A stretch of 64,000 bases of DNA, taken from Clostridia bacterium (GTDB lineage Bacteria; Bacillota; Clostridia; Christensenellales; Borkfalkiaceae). The notes under the pieces were generated by a model. It did no database searches and was not told where the DNA came from. It saw only the letters and a list, made by a program, of their open reading frames with translations. A program made the position numbers and the translations under genes. Every line of letters starts with the position of its first letter. The first letter of the stretch is position 1. Below are positions 27,213-36,191 of the stretch, piece by piece. Location of the stretch: the NCBI GenBank assembly GCA_017466825.1, contig JAFTTJ010000005.1, positions 1 through 64,000 of the forward strand, read 5' to 3'.

Positions 27213-29549
27213 TTATTCCTTCCACTCGTCCGCAAACGTTTTTACGGAAAGTAATGAAAAATCCTCTTCGCTAATTCCTTCTATATAAATATCTCTTTCC
27301 TCGCCCTGTTCCATATCGAAATAATTATCAGCGCAAAGCAAAGGTCTTGGATAGTCAATAAAGACGCAACGCGCAAACGTATTAGCCTTTATTCTAATAA
27401 TTATCCCGCTTTCTTTAGTTTGGACAAAATTTACCGATAAATCGGTTTTCCAAGATCGTCTGTCAAACGGTTTTAAATAAAATACCGTTTTATCCGTATT
27501 TTCGCCAAGATTTGCGTATAAATAATCGCCTTTCCCCAAAATGGGATCCAATCGAACGACCTCGCCTGCATATACATGCAAAACAGCGCTTTGAGATTGA
27601 ATAATGGTTCCGTCGAAATTTTTAATACCATATTCAAATCCACCGATAAAATCTTCCGTGCTATCGTTAGAAATGAATAATCCAAGCTCTCCATTTTGAT
27701 ACACATATCGAACAGAAAGCAATTTGTATGCTCTTTTTAAATAATAATACGCCGCCTTCGGCTCTAAATATTTATCAATAAGCGCCCAAGTGCCGCAACC
27801 CCAGTTGTCGTTAAACATCCAATTCATGAAGCCGTAACAATGCTTGTTCATACGGGCATATTCGGCATCCGCCGCAATCATTTCACCTTGTACAACCATC
27901 GACTTTTTCGCAAAATCCGTTACGCTTGTCGCTTCCCCGAAGAACTCCTTACACAAACGCTCTTCTCTCCGCACAAACGTCAACTCTGGGTTAGGGATAA
28001 ACGGGTTTTTTACAAAATGCGTTTCCCATACGTCATTGATGGGCCACAACTTATCTTCGGGTATAAACTTCTTTAAGCTTCTCACCCTTGAACAGCCTAT
28101 TGACGTACACTCTGAGTAGAACTGCGCGCGGTTATTATCTATGTTCTTTCTAAAATCCCTAAAATTATCATTATCAAAACATATGTCTAAACAAGAAATA
28201 TGCGTATCTCCCGACGTTCTGTTGGATAATTCTAACGTGTCTTTACCAAATGGAGAATTAGGAATAAATCGCAACTTTGGAATAAGACGATGGCTATATT
28301 CTTCTAACAATGAAATCACACCGTCATTTCCAGTTCCATTATCCGCAGACCATTCGTTGCCGCCGCAAATAATGGCAACACACGGATGTTTACGGATGCG
28401 CTTCAACTGATATTCCAATTCGGGCTTTATCCGTTCTTCAATGTTTACGCCTTGCGGCGCGTCCTGACAAGCAAACATCATATCTTGCCACACTAAAATG
28501 CCATATCTGTCGCAAAGATTATAAAAAATTTCTTTTTCGTAAATGCCGCCGCCCCAATTGCGAAGCATTGTATAACCTGCTTGCTGCGCATAATGCAACA
28601 GCGTTTCATATTCTTCGTCGGGAATAGCCCCCGTTTGATTACTGCAAGGCACCCAATTCGAGCCTTGCGCAAAGATACGTTTTCCATTTACCGCAAAGCC
28701 AAAGCCCGTTCTGCCTTCACCGACGTCTTCTTCCAAGATGGTAATTTCACGGAACGCAAATGTACCCGTCTTTGTATCTACCGCCTTCTCGTTTACGATA
28801 TAATGAATTTCATAATCGTATAATGGCTGCGCGCCGTAACCGTTTGGCCACCATAACTTAGCGTTTTTAACGGTAAAAGCCAATTCATTTTCCCCATTCG
28901 TTACGGGGAATGCGCCATAGAGCTCTTTGTCTACGAATATCTCTAAAACACCGTTGCCTTCTACTTCCGCGTATACTTTTACATTGCCGTCGTTAGAAGG
29001 AACCAACCAAACATCACGCAAACGTTCTTCATGAATTTCCACACAAACAGGCAACCAAATGCCGTAACCGCTTAAATCGGGAGCCCAATCCCAGCCAAAA
29101 TGGCATTGCGCCTTACGCAGCTGCAAGCGCTTCGTATTGAATACGCCTCTACCGTGATACTCCTCATCAATAAACCGACTATGAGGAAGCATACGCACTT
29201 CCAGTATATTGTCCTTTTCTTTCAATATATTTGTTACTGAAAAACGGTATTGCAAGAACATATTTTCCGTTTTTCCAAGCAACCGACCATTAAGATATAT
29301 TTCCGAATAGGTATCAATCCCATCAAAAACAAGTTCAACACATTTTCCCGTATGCGATGCATCAAACTTAGTCCGATATGTACAAACGTCCTCCAAATAT
29401 TGTCTCGCAACATGTAAATTTTCAGCGTAATAAGGATCTTCAATAACCCCATTTTTATATAAATCAATCAACACATCGCCGGGAACGCTTACGGGATATG
29501 CCTTTCCGCGATAATCTAATTCCCAACTTCCTAAAACCAATTTCTCCAT
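27213..29549 (-). CDS. GH2 beta-mannosidase
   Basis: A cytosolic exo-glycosidase of family GH2, most like beta-mannosidases. The N-terminal jelly roll (1-170), an Ig-like domain, and the TIM barrel are in the usual order. The acid/base is Glu399 in GGNEW and the likely nucleophile is Glu480 in YSECTS. WDWAPDLSGYGIW (about 152-164) is typical of the mannosidase branch. 778 residues is slightly short but complete. No signal peptide. It is the first gene of the minus-strand series, divergent from the AraC regulator, so it is probably the first inducible gene. Specificity within GH2 is inferred. Confidence 0.88.
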   Translation of the reverse strand: MEKLVLGSWELDYRGKAYPVSVPGDVLIDLYKNGVIEDPYYAENLHVARQYLEDVCTYRTKFDASHTGKCVELVFDGIDTYSEIYLNGRLLGKTENMFLQYRFSVTNILKEKDNILEVRMLPHSRFIDEEYHGRGVFNTKRLQLRKAQCHFGWDWAPDLSGYGIWLPVCVEIHEERLRDVWLVPSNDGNVKVYAEVEGNGVLEIFVDKELYGAFPVTNGENELAFTVKNAKLWWPNGYGAQPLYDYEIHYIVNEKAVDTKTGTFAFREITILEEDVGEGRTGFGFAVNGKRIFAQGSNWVPCSNQTGAIPDEEYETLLHYAQQAGYTMLRNWGGGIYEKEIFYNLCDRYGILVWQDMMFACQDAPQGVNIEERIKPELEYQLKRIRKHPCVAIICGGNEWSADNGTGNDGVISLLEEYSHRLIPKLRFIPNSPFGKDTLELSNRTSGDTHISCLDICFDNDNFRDFRKNIDNNRAQFYSECTSIGCSRVRSLKKFIPEDKLWPINDVWETHFVKNPFIPNPELTFVRREERLCKEFFGEATSVTDFAKKSMVVQGEMIAADAEYARMNKHCYGFMNWMFNDNWGCGTWALIDKYLEPKAAYYYLKRAYKLLSVRYVYQNGELGLFISNDSTEDFIGGFEYGIKNFDGTIIQSQSAVLHVYAGEVVRLDPILGKGDYLYANLGENTDKTVFYLKPFDRRSWKTDLSVNFVQTKESGIIIRIKANTFARCVFIDYPRPLLCADNYFDMEQGEERDIYIEGISEEDFSLLSVKTFADEWKE

Positions 29550-29629
29550 ATTTACATACCTTGTGCGCCTACCTACAACACCTATTTTTAATTATGTAAA
29601 AAACCAAAATTGTATAATAAGCCTATTGT

Positions 29630-29643
29630 TGATGATATCATCA
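29630..29643. promoter_or_regulatory. Palindromic operator candidate between GH2 and araC-type gene
   Basis: TGATGATATCATCA is a perfect 14-bp palindrome in the 274-bp divergent intergenic region, with flanks that extend the symmetry imperfectly (GTT...AAC). It lies about 80 bp upstream of the GH2 start, near possible -10-like sequences. A regulator site, either for the AraC protein or for a global sugar regulator, is inferred. Confidence 0.5.
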
Positions 29644-29763
29644 TAACATATTTACCTTGGATTGTCTTGATTATTTTTTTCAAAATATAGCCTTTTTTTA
29701 TCATTTTATTGCATTTAGGTAAAATTTCATAGATTTTTTTTATCGAAAAGGCATTTTTTACCA

Positions 29764-29792
29764 TTGACATGACTCATTTTTTGTATTATAAT
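29764..29792 (+). promoter_or_regulatory. Consensus promoter of the AraC-family gene
   Basis: TTGACA (29764-29769), a 17-nt spacer and TATAAT (29787-29792), followed by a TTGGAGAAG Shine-Dalgarno and the ATG at 29824. All twelve hexamer bases match consensus, so the regulator is probably made at a steady level. Confidence 0.85.
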
Positions 29793-29823
29793 TGTATTAT
29801 AATAAATAAAAATTGGAGAAGTT

Positions 29824-30660
29824 ATGGAAAAGGATATCTACAAACGCCACGTACTTGGCGATAAAAAATACGAAAATGCCTACCCATATTATTTTTTTGG
29901 AGATTTTCCTGAAAATCATAATCACGACTATTGGGAGTTTTTATTGGTCCTTCAAGGCTCCTATCATCACACACTCAATAAAAAAACAGAGCTGTTATCT
30001 CGTTACACCGCCCTATTACTGCAGCCTAATACAGATTATCATCATTTTCGTAACGCCGAAAGCGCAACAAAACATCTCGCGATTCGTATTCGTGTACCTT
30101 TGATGCAACAAATATGCGCAAACTTCTCTGAAGATTTTTATGACAACCTTGTAACTCAAAGAAAACACCGTGTTTTCTTTAACGACGCGCAGGTGCAAAA
30201 AATTATCAATTATGTTTCTTTGATTCGTAATGAAGCTAGCGCCAAATCAGCCGATCTATTTATCAATTTCTTGATTACTTATATTTTAGAAAAAGTCTTT
30301 AGCCAAAACAACTTCTTCAATTCCTCAAAGCCACAATGGCTCACCGATTTACTTTTAAAAATCAATGAGCCCAACAATATGCATTGGAGTGTAACCGACG
30401 CTGTAAAAAATACTGCGTTTAGTCATCCGCATCTACTCCGCCTATTTAAGGAATATGAACATTGTACCCTTATTGAATATATGACCAAAATAAAAATGGA
30501 ACAAGCTTGCCATTTCTTAATTTACTCGAATATGTCTATTGTTTCCATCGCGCAAACACTCGGATATAGCGAATCTTCCCATTTTAACCGTATATTTAAG
30601 AAAACGTATCGTATAACGCCTTCCGAATACAAAAAGCAAAACCTTCACACCAAACCTTGA
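29824..30660 (+). CDS. AraC-family transcriptional regulator of the glycan locus
   Basis: A 278-residue regulator. The N-terminal cupin-like sensor domain has HNHDYWEFLLVLQG (about 37-50), the usual ligand-binding start. The C-terminal double HTH covers about 175-272, with the family signature ending in SHFNRIFKKTYRITPSEY. It is divergent from the GH2-importer operon and convergent with the GH43 cluster, so it most likely activates one or both when an oligosaccharide binds. The start is chosen for GGAG 7 nt upstream. Confidence 0.9.
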   Translation: MEKDIYKRHVLGDKKYENAYPYYFFGDFPENHNHDYWEFLLVLQGSYHHTLNKKTELLSRYTALLLQPNTDYHHFRNAESATKHLAIRIRVPLMQQICANFSEDFYDNLVTQRKHRVFFNDAQVQKIINYVSLIRNEASAKSADLFINFLITYILEKVFSQNNFFNSSKPQWLTDLLLKINEPNNMHWSVTDAVKNTAFSHPHLLRLFKEYEHCTLIEYMTKIKMEQACHFLIYSNMSIVSIAQTLGYSESSHFNRIFKKTYRITPSEYKKQNLHTKP

Positions 30661-30674
30661 CTTTATATAAATCA

Positions 30675-30705
30675 AAAGGACGCATCTACCTTAGACGCGT
30701 CCTTT
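30675..30705. terminator. Bidirectional terminator between the AraC gene and GH43
   Basis: Arms AAAGGACGC and GCGTCCTTT with T-rich sequence on both outer sides (CGTTTTGTTT to the right; TTTTGATTT on the minus strand). It separates the convergent genes. Confidence 0.8.
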
Positions 30706-30713
30706 CGTTTTGT

Positions 30714-31772
30714 TTATTCAAAATCTTCTATTTTCCACTCATCTTCCCAACAAAGATACGGTATACCGTCCTCTCTAAACCGAATTGGCAACCATACGTA
30801 GGTCGCTTCGCTGGTATTTTCATCCGTATATTTTGATAAATCGTATCGAGTAGATTTTATCTCTTTATTAAAAATACTTTCAAATATAACCCTCGGATCA
30901 GGCATGTTTTTGGACAAATCATTCAGCCACCGATCACCCAAGGCTATATACAAATCCTTTTTGAAGGGATGCTTAAAGACCGACGAGAATTGCGCATGAA
31001 AAGAATTTTCCTCTTTATCATCAACGCAGGCATTGCCCCATTCTTTCCATTCGCCGTGCGGCTTAAAAATTTCTGCGACTTCGGTTGGATTGGGATAATA
31101 ACCTGTAGTTCCAGAAGTCAATATAAAGTTTCTACCCTTTCTTTGAAAAAACGCAGGGGCTTCCCTTACAAACGGAGGAAAAGGATAAGGCAGATGCGAG
31201 GATATATTTCCGTTAAAATCGGTATAACTTTCATTGAGTTCTCCGCACAACAGTTCTGAATGCGGTTTTTCAAAGACAACGTGCATTCTTCCGTTCATTT
31301 CACAAAAATCAAAGTCACCAGCCGAATACGCTCGTATTGTATTTACGTGTTGCCATTTCCCGTGTATGTCCTCGCTTTCACATACCGCAAAATAACAATC
31401 ACCAAAAGCCTCATCATCATATACTAAGCCGCCTATTTTTGCCCATAAAACGAATTTTTTTGTCTTTTGATTGTAAACGATATGCGGGCGTTCCATAATT
31501 CTTCCGATATAAAACGGCGATTGTTTATTCTCGTTTTCCACCAAAATAACACCTTCATCCGTCCAATTATATAAATCATCAGAAGAATACAAACGGATTC
31601 CCTTATGCCAAATAGGACAAGTATTTCCTTTTGCTCTGCCTGTTACGTCTTCCTTATTTTCCCCATACCAATAATATTGCCCATTTGCATATAACAACGA
31701 ACCCCCATGCGCCTGTATGCGTTTCCCTTCGGTATCATACCAAAACTTACCCGGTCGAATTGTATTGTACAT
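30714..31772 (-). CDS. GH43-like five-bladed beta-propeller glycosidase
   Basis: A cytosolic GH43-clan enzyme (beta-xylosidase/arabinofuranosidase type). The start is placed at the internal ATG at 31772, where the sequence reads MYNTIRPGKFW after a GGAAGGAT ribosome site; a longer open frame upstream lacks support. Seen: AHGGSLLYANGQYYWYGENK early in the propeller, a repeated blade pattern, and FEKPHSELLCGELN. The catalytic Asp/Glu triad is not obvious from motifs, so the subfamily is uncertain. It follows another GH43 by 34 bp. Confidence 0.75.
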   Translation of the reverse strand: MYNTIRPGKFWYDTEGKRIQAHGGSLLYANGQYYWYGENKEDVTGRAKGNTCPIWHKGIRLYSSDDLYNWTDEGVILVENENKQSPFYIGRIMERPHIVYNQKTKKFVLWAKIGGLVYDDEAFGDCYFAVCESEDIHGKWQHVNTIRAYSAGDFDFCEMNGRMHVVFEKPHSELLCGELNESYTDFNGNISSHLPYPFPPFVREAPAFFQRKGRNFILTSGTTGYYPNPTEVAEIFKPHGEWKEWGNACVDDKEENSFHAQFSSVFKHPFKKDLYIALGDRWLNDLSKNMPDPRVIFESIFNKEIKSTRYDLSKYTDENTSEATYVWLPIRFREDGIPYLCWEDEWKIEDFE

Positions 31773-31806
31773 AACATATATCCTTCCTATCTTTACATTG
31801 ATAATT

Positions 31807-32643
31807 TCATTTAGTGCTCTCGTAAGGAATAAACGTTGCCCTCTCTTGCATTGCCGTATTAGGAGAATGCAACGAAACATATTTTTGACCGTTTAAATCG
31901 GTAAATACCATTGCGTGTCCACCGTCAAAATCAAAACGACTCTTATAATGCGTCCATGGACCTTTTATACTATCTGCCGTAGCCTCTAATATGGAGTACT
32001 TTCCCTCACAAAAACTTGACCAAATCAATTTTATTTTACCTTTTTCGTTAAACAAAAACGGGCCGTCGGTAACCTTGCCACTATACCCGTCCGCGTGTAT
32101 GGAAGTAACATACGGGTTATCGCTCGCTTTAAATAATAAAAACGGAGTTCCAACCATTTCGCACAAATCTTTCGATAGTTCAACTGCAAGAATTTCCCCG
32201 TCCTTACACTGCGTCCACTCATGGCAGAACACCATATAAGGAACGTCTTTTTCAATCCAAAGCGTTCCGTCCAAACACTCCCATTTTGCAGGCGTAATTG
32301 CATTATCAGAAAAAGCTTTAAACGGTCCTATCGGGGAATCGCTAATAAGTATTTGCGTAGCGCGTCTGTGATTTTCTGATTTAAAACTGCCAAAGAGATA
32401 ATATTTCCCGTTGTATTTCCAAACTTCAGCAGCCCAATAATCTTGAGTCGCCCAAAAACGTTCTTTCGCTCCATCAAATATCACGTAAGGACCATCAAAT
32501 TCTTCGAGGTCTTTCGATATATACACCGAAAAAATATTTTTTGCGTCCAGTCCGTCTTTCAAATTGGTAGTGCCATACATATAATACACACCGTTGTCGA
32601 GCAAAATAAAGGGATCTCGAATTCTTATATCTGCTTTCTTCAT
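31807..32643 (-). CDS. GH43 beta-propeller glycosidase
   Basis: A 278-residue GH43 enzyme. The catalytic-base motif RDPFI places the base Asp at 10; further conserved blade segments are YYAAE-like DYWAAEVWKYNGKYYLF and VTDGPFLF (about 189-196). No signal peptide, so it acts on imported oligosaccharides, probably cutting arabinose or xylose side chains. It lies between an esterase/transporter-stub pair and the second GH43. It is short for the family but covers all five blades. Confidence 0.85.
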   Translation of the reverse strand: MKKADIRIRDPFILLDNGVYYMYGTTNLKDGLDAKNIFSVYISKDLEEFDGPYVIFDGAKERFWATQDYWAAEVWKYNGKYYLFGSFKSENHRRATQILISDSPIGPFKAFSDNAITPAKWECLDGTLWIEKDVPYMVFCHEWTQCKDGEILAVELSKDLCEMVGTPFLLFKASDNPYVTSIHADGYSGKVTDGPFLFNEKGKIKLIWSSFCEGKYSILEATADSIKGPWTHYKSRFDFDGGHAMVFTDLNGQKYVSLHSPNTAMQERATFIPYESTK

Positions 32644-32661
32644 AGGACTACTTTTTGCCTC

Positions 32662-32757
32662 CTAAATAAACCCTAACTTTACCAACAAAAAGTCCGGTAT
32701 AGCCAATAAAACAAACACCAGTACGTTTCTCAACATAATGAAAAATGCATCAATCAT
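32662..32757 (-). pseudogene. N-terminal stub of an AEC-type membrane transporter
   Basis: A 31-codon frame whose ATG overlaps the stop of the upstream esterase (ATGA), indicating coupled translation. It encodes a single hydrophobic helix (NVLVFVLLAIPDFLLVKLG) followed directly by TAG. The pattern resembles the first helix of auxin-efflux-carrier family transporters. The rest of the roughly 300-residue protein is missing, so this looks like a deletion remnant. A free-standing small membrane peptide cannot be excluded. Confidence 0.5.
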
Positions 32758-33500
32758 CTCAACCACCTCAAAGTTTCCTTCACGTAAGCATATTCTCCAT
32801 CTAAATCCCGTTGACAAGATCCAAGACAATGTAAACCCTTTAATTGTTTATACTCTAAATCTATCTCTTCGCAAAAATGCTTTATTGCCTTAATAAACAA
32901 CATATTTTGTTCTGCTCGGCAAGGCATATCCTCATCGTAAAATAAAATCAGCATTCGATTAAATTTCGCATCGGAATTCACGTAATATAAGGGCGCATAT
33001 TCATTGATGCGTTGTAGATTTGGGTCACATCCTAACTCATATTTTAGAACGTTAAAATGCGCGGTCATTTGCGCACTGTCAATAATCCACCCTTTTATTT
33101 CCAATGGATTCACCCCGACAGCTTGCAAATAAGTTTCGTTTAAGCACAGCATCATCGATATCCAAGCGCCAGCCGATTGTCCTGAAATATATAATTCCCC
33201 ATTCCCGCCATATTCGTGAATATGTAATTTTGTCCAAGCAACCGCTTGTGCCGCATCTTCTAAAAACTGTGGAAACTTTGCCCCCGTAGAATACATTCGA
33301 TAATTCACGGAAATAAATCCGTAACCATATTTCACAAAGCTTTCGGCAATTTCTTGGTAATTTTTATCAGCCTTATCCCCCGCCTCAAGTCCGCCGCCAT
33401 GAAAATAGACGATTGTAGAAAACTCTTTATTTTCAGGAAAATAGCCATCTAATTTACACACAGACGATTCCCCGTATGTTACGTCATATATTTTCTTCAT
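32754..33500 (-). CDS. Alpha/beta-hydrolase esterase (HGGG type)
   Basis: A cytosolic esterase of the lipase/BD-FAE-like group. The oxyanion motif HGGG is at 34-37, the nucleophile elbow GQSAGA gives Ser109, Asp is probably in LILFYDEDMP, and His is in GLHCLG. Such enzymes cleave acetyl or feruloyl esters from plant glycans, which fits the two adjacent GH43 genes. It is the first gene of its operon. Upstream, TTGACG and a -10-like TTAATG with 17-nt spacing, and a palindrome at 33500-33511, form a plausible control region. Confidence 0.82.
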   Translation of the reverse strand: MKKIYDVTYGESSVCKLDGYFPENKEFSTIVYFHGGGLEAGDKADKNYQEIAESFVKYGYGFISVNYRMYSTGAKFPQFLEDAAQAVAWTKLHIHEYGGNGELYISGQSAGAWISMMLCLNETYLQAVGVNPLEIKGWIIDSAQMTAHFNVLKYELGCDPNLQRINEYAPLYYVNSDAKFNRMLILFYDEDMPCRAEQNMLFIKAIKHFCEEIDLEYKQLKGLHCLGSCQRDLDGEYAYVKETLRWLR

Positions 33501-33511
33501 TAATCGATTAA
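33500..33511. promoter_or_regulatory. 12-bp palindrome at the start of the esterase-GH43 operon
   Basis: TTAATCGATTAA is a perfect palindrome touching the start codon of the esterase gene. It could be a regulator site; no known consensus is matched with confidence. Confidence 0.35.
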
Positions 33512-33721
33512 CCTCACAGTACTTTATTTTTCACGCATTAAATAGTCTTTTAATTACACGTCAACTATGCTGAATCTTGCTGCCACCATTAACAATGATA
33601 GCAAAACTCCCCCCAAAAGGCAAGGCTTTTTTATATCTGATCCAAAAATTGAATTATCTCTTATCAAAATTTTATAATCCCCTGCCATATTTAGTGCATT
33701 TTCAAAATTTCTTTTCTTTGT

Positions 33722-34384
33722 TTACTGCGCATCAAATTTTGCGTAGTGAGCGAAAGGATTTGACTTATTTGAGAAGCTATGCTAAACTATCTTCTCTCCT
33801 GTTTTCTCTACGTGTTTTAGTATATACGCAAGTGCGTTTTTATACTCCGGATCAGTTTTATTCATATATGCAAAATCATTTAGCCCAAACCTATTACGGA
33901 AAAAACTGTTTTGCTGTGTTGTCTGTATCCTATGGTTATGAATATCTTAACTTTTAACCTCATCCATATTTCCCAGCATAGTATTTGGTGGAGCGTATAT
34001 AAGTCCGTGAAAATGCAACCTTTGAGTTTTAGCGCCACGCTCCCATACACCCATATATTTCCAGTCGTATTTTGTATGAAAGTTTTGCAAACACTTCATT
34101 AGTTTTTTTCGGAAACTTTCTTCAGTATGCTTAGCATCGTCATAAGTGAACGTAGCAAAATAATTGAAATCGTTCATATGCGCTTTTCTAAAAAATCTCA
34201 CACGCCTTACTATAATTGCCCGTTTCTTATTTTCAAGCTTTCTTTCCACGTAAATTTCCGCTGCATCTCTATTAGGAAACAACCTTAAAATTCCATTTAC
34301 TATCTTTTCCTTTCGCTCTTCAGCTTTTAAGCCTTCACTACTATCGTAAAGCCTTGTAAATTCGCTTTCCCGAGTAACTTTCGT
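33722..34384 (-). pseudogene. Rolling-circle (HUH) replication initiator, decayed
   Basis: A Rep protein of the filamentous-phage/plasmid rolling-circle type. It shows YFATFTYDD (motif I region) and the HUH motif LHFHGLIYAP. The frame is open from 34384 with no ATG before the motif region (only a TTG at 34282), meets TAA at 33947-33949, and then continues in frame with clearly homologous-looking sequence (FFRNRFGLNDFAYMNK, then NALAYILKHVEKTGEK) for 54 codons until TAG at 33782-33784 and further. Both stops stand where Tyr codons would fit. The gene is therefore inactivated. It lies just before a truncated serine recombinase, pointing to a dead mobile element. Confidence 0.82.
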
Positions 34385-34479
34385 TCAATTGTATTTTTCT
34401 CGGTTTTAACTTGCATTTTAGGCTTTTTATCCCATAATTTCTCCAAGCCTTTTATGGTTTTGTATAAAAAAGACCGCAT
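34327..34479 (-). CDS. Small basic ORF overlapping the Rep remnant
   Basis: A 50-residue frame from ATG at 34479. It is Lys-rich (KGLEKLWDKKPKMQVKTEK). It overlaps the beginning of the decayed Rep frame in another phase, so it may be either the original small gene preceding rep or the rep N-terminus displaced by a frameshift. Not recognised; low confidence that it is still functional. Confidence 0.35.
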   Translation of the reverse strand: MRSFLYKTIKGLEKLWDKKPKMQVKTEKNTIERKLLGKANLQGFTIVVKA

Positions 34480-35744
34480 AATCTTTTTTGATTACACGAT
34501 CTTTCATTAAATTTTTAAAGCCTATCTTATCCCTACGTTTTTGTTTTTCATTAAGTGTTACTATTGTGCGTCAAAAGATAAATCGTGTAAATCTAAAGTG
34601 TTTCGTCTTTTGTTTATATTAATGATTTATCTTTCGTTTAATTTTATGATTCATTTTTGCGAAAAAAATAAAAAGGATAACGGGCACGAAAAACCTTGAC
34701 GGTATTTTACTTGAAAACGTTTATATAGGTTTAGCCGAATACTACTCTGCCGAACTTTCTCAAAAAGTTAAGCGTGGTTTTCACGAAAATAAATTAAAGG
34801 GAAATTATTGTGGCGGACCTGTCCTTTACGGTTATAAAATAGTAAATAAAAAATTTGAAATAGACACAGAAAGTGCGCCTATAGTTCAATTAATCTATAC
34901 AGAACTCGTAAATGGCAAACCGTTAAAACAAATCATTGACGACCTTAATGATAGTGGAATTACACATCTTGGAAAACCGTTTAACCATAGCAAAACATAC
35001 CATATAGTTAGAAGTGAACGGTATACTGGCAACTATATTTTAAATGGTATTTCTTATCCAAACGTTTACCCTCAAATTGTTTCACCAAGGCTTTTTAAAG
35101 AAGCACAGAGTGTTTTAGCAAGAAATAACTTGGGCAAAAAAAGCGTTGACACAAATTATCTATTGCGTGGAAAAGTTATTTGTGGATACTGTGGCGAACA
35201 TATAAACGGCGAAAGTGGGACTGCTAGAAATGGCGAAGTAAAACGATATTATAAATGTAATAAAAGAAAAAAACATAATGCTTGCAACAAAGCCCCTATC
35301 AAAAAAGAAATTTTAGAGAAAATAATTATCGACGCAACTACTAAAATATTCTTAACTGAAAAAAACATTGAACTTATTGCGGAAGCAATAATAAAACAGC
35401 GATCCAAAAGAATTGTTGAAGACTCAAGGTTGCCCCTTTTAGAAAAGGAAAGAGCCGAAACAAAACGGCTCATTGACAACGTTATGAAAGCGATTGAACA
35501 GGGTGTGTTAACGTTTACTACAAAAAATAGGCTAACGGAACTTGAAATGCAACTTGCTAAAATTGAAGACAATATCGCCATTGAAGAATTCAAAGCAAAA
35601 AATAAACTGACTAAAGAAAAGATAATTGAATACTTAAAACAAAGCTCAAACTTTAATATTCAAAAAATCATTTTTAGATATATAGATAAAATAATTCTTT
35701 TTGACGATAAAATTGAAGTTTATTACAATTTTAAGAAAAAAGAA

Positions 35745-35769
35745 AATCCCGATGACAATCATCGGGATT
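35745..35769 (+). terminator. Hairpin at the end of the recombinase remnant
   Basis: Perfect 11-base arms (AATCCCGATGA and complement) with a 3-nt loop; the following T tract is weak (ATTCTT). It lies inside the open recombinase frame, supporting the view that the natural stop codon has been lost. Confidence 0.6.
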
Positions 35770-35802
35770 ATTCTTATAGCGACGGTTCGAATAAGTCGCT
35801 AA

Positions 35803-35857
35803 TGGTGCCGCTGGTCGGGGTCGAACCGACACGGTATCGCTACCACGGGATTTTGAG
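35803..35857. repeat. attL: 55-bp copy of the 3' half of tRNA-Leu
   Basis: Identical over 55 bp to 46164-46218. It covers the tRNA from the CCA end through the T arm and variable arm into the anticodon loop (read on the minus strand). The match ends abruptly on the interior side (AAATGAGCC here against TCCCGCGCG in the tRNA). Confidence 0.95.
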
Positions 35858-35859
35858 AA

Positions 35860-36189
35860 ATGAGCCCGAATAATATTAAAAAACCGTCTTTTAACACTCT
35901 TTATTTGCTTAAATTTCCGCAGTATTATACGACGTGGAGACTTAAAGAAGAGTTAAAAGACGGTCGTTTTATTTTTTACACGTCCGCAGGCGATACTACG
36001 GCGCCGATGAGCGCAAGCCGATTCGACTTTTTAACTAAACGTTATCTTGTGCATACGGTAGCATTGTCTGCGCTTAACATTACGGCAAGCGCCAAAATAT
36101 CAATCGACGTTGCAAAAGGCGCTTTTCAATCACGAGAATATAAGCCGGAAGAGTTCGCCGTTGACGATATAGACTCAATCGAGTTTTAA
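35860..36189 (+). CDS. Prophage protein, first gene after attL, unknown
   Basis: Family not recognised. 109 residues, soluble, with a C-terminal acidic tail (EEFAVDDIDSIEF). The ATG lies 2 nt after the att core, so in the excised circle the att site is its leader. An in-frame stop inside the core (35854) fixes the earliest possible start. No good Shine-Dalgarno is present. By position (ahead of the coat-like genes) it could be the phage single-strand-binding protein (gene V analogue); there is no motif to prove this. Confidence 0.6.
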   Translation: MSPNNIKKPSFNTLYLLKFPQYYTTWRLKEELKDGRFIFYTSAGDTTAPMSASRFDFLTKRYLVHTVALSALNITASAKISIDVAKGAFQSREYKPEEFAVDDIDSIEF

Positions 36190-36191
36190 CT

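Larger units (their letters stand above)
34671..35873 (+). pseudogene. Large serine recombinase, N-terminal catalytic domain missing
   Basis: The frame enters at RITGTKNLDG and continues with AEYYSAELSQKVKRG, the recombinase domain, the zinc ribbon (CGYCG ... CNKRKKHNAC), and the coiled-coil region. The catalytic Ser domain (first ~120 residues) is absent; an in-frame stop lies just upstream at 34647-34649. The true C-terminus appears to have been lost: after KKKENPDDNH the frame runs through a hairpin and the attL core of the adjacent prophage before stopping at 35873. A 146-bp copy of its end lies at 4613-4758. It cannot be an active recombinase. Confidence 0.88.

Noticed and set aside
33577-33957. 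126-codon plus-strand frame
   Set aside because: It overlaps the decayed Rep gene on the other strand and has no recognisable features.
35130-35873. Treating the recombinase frame as an intact gene starting at its first ATG
   Set aside because: The frame is open and clearly homologous upstream to 34671, the catalytic domain is missing, and its end is made of hairpin and att sequence.
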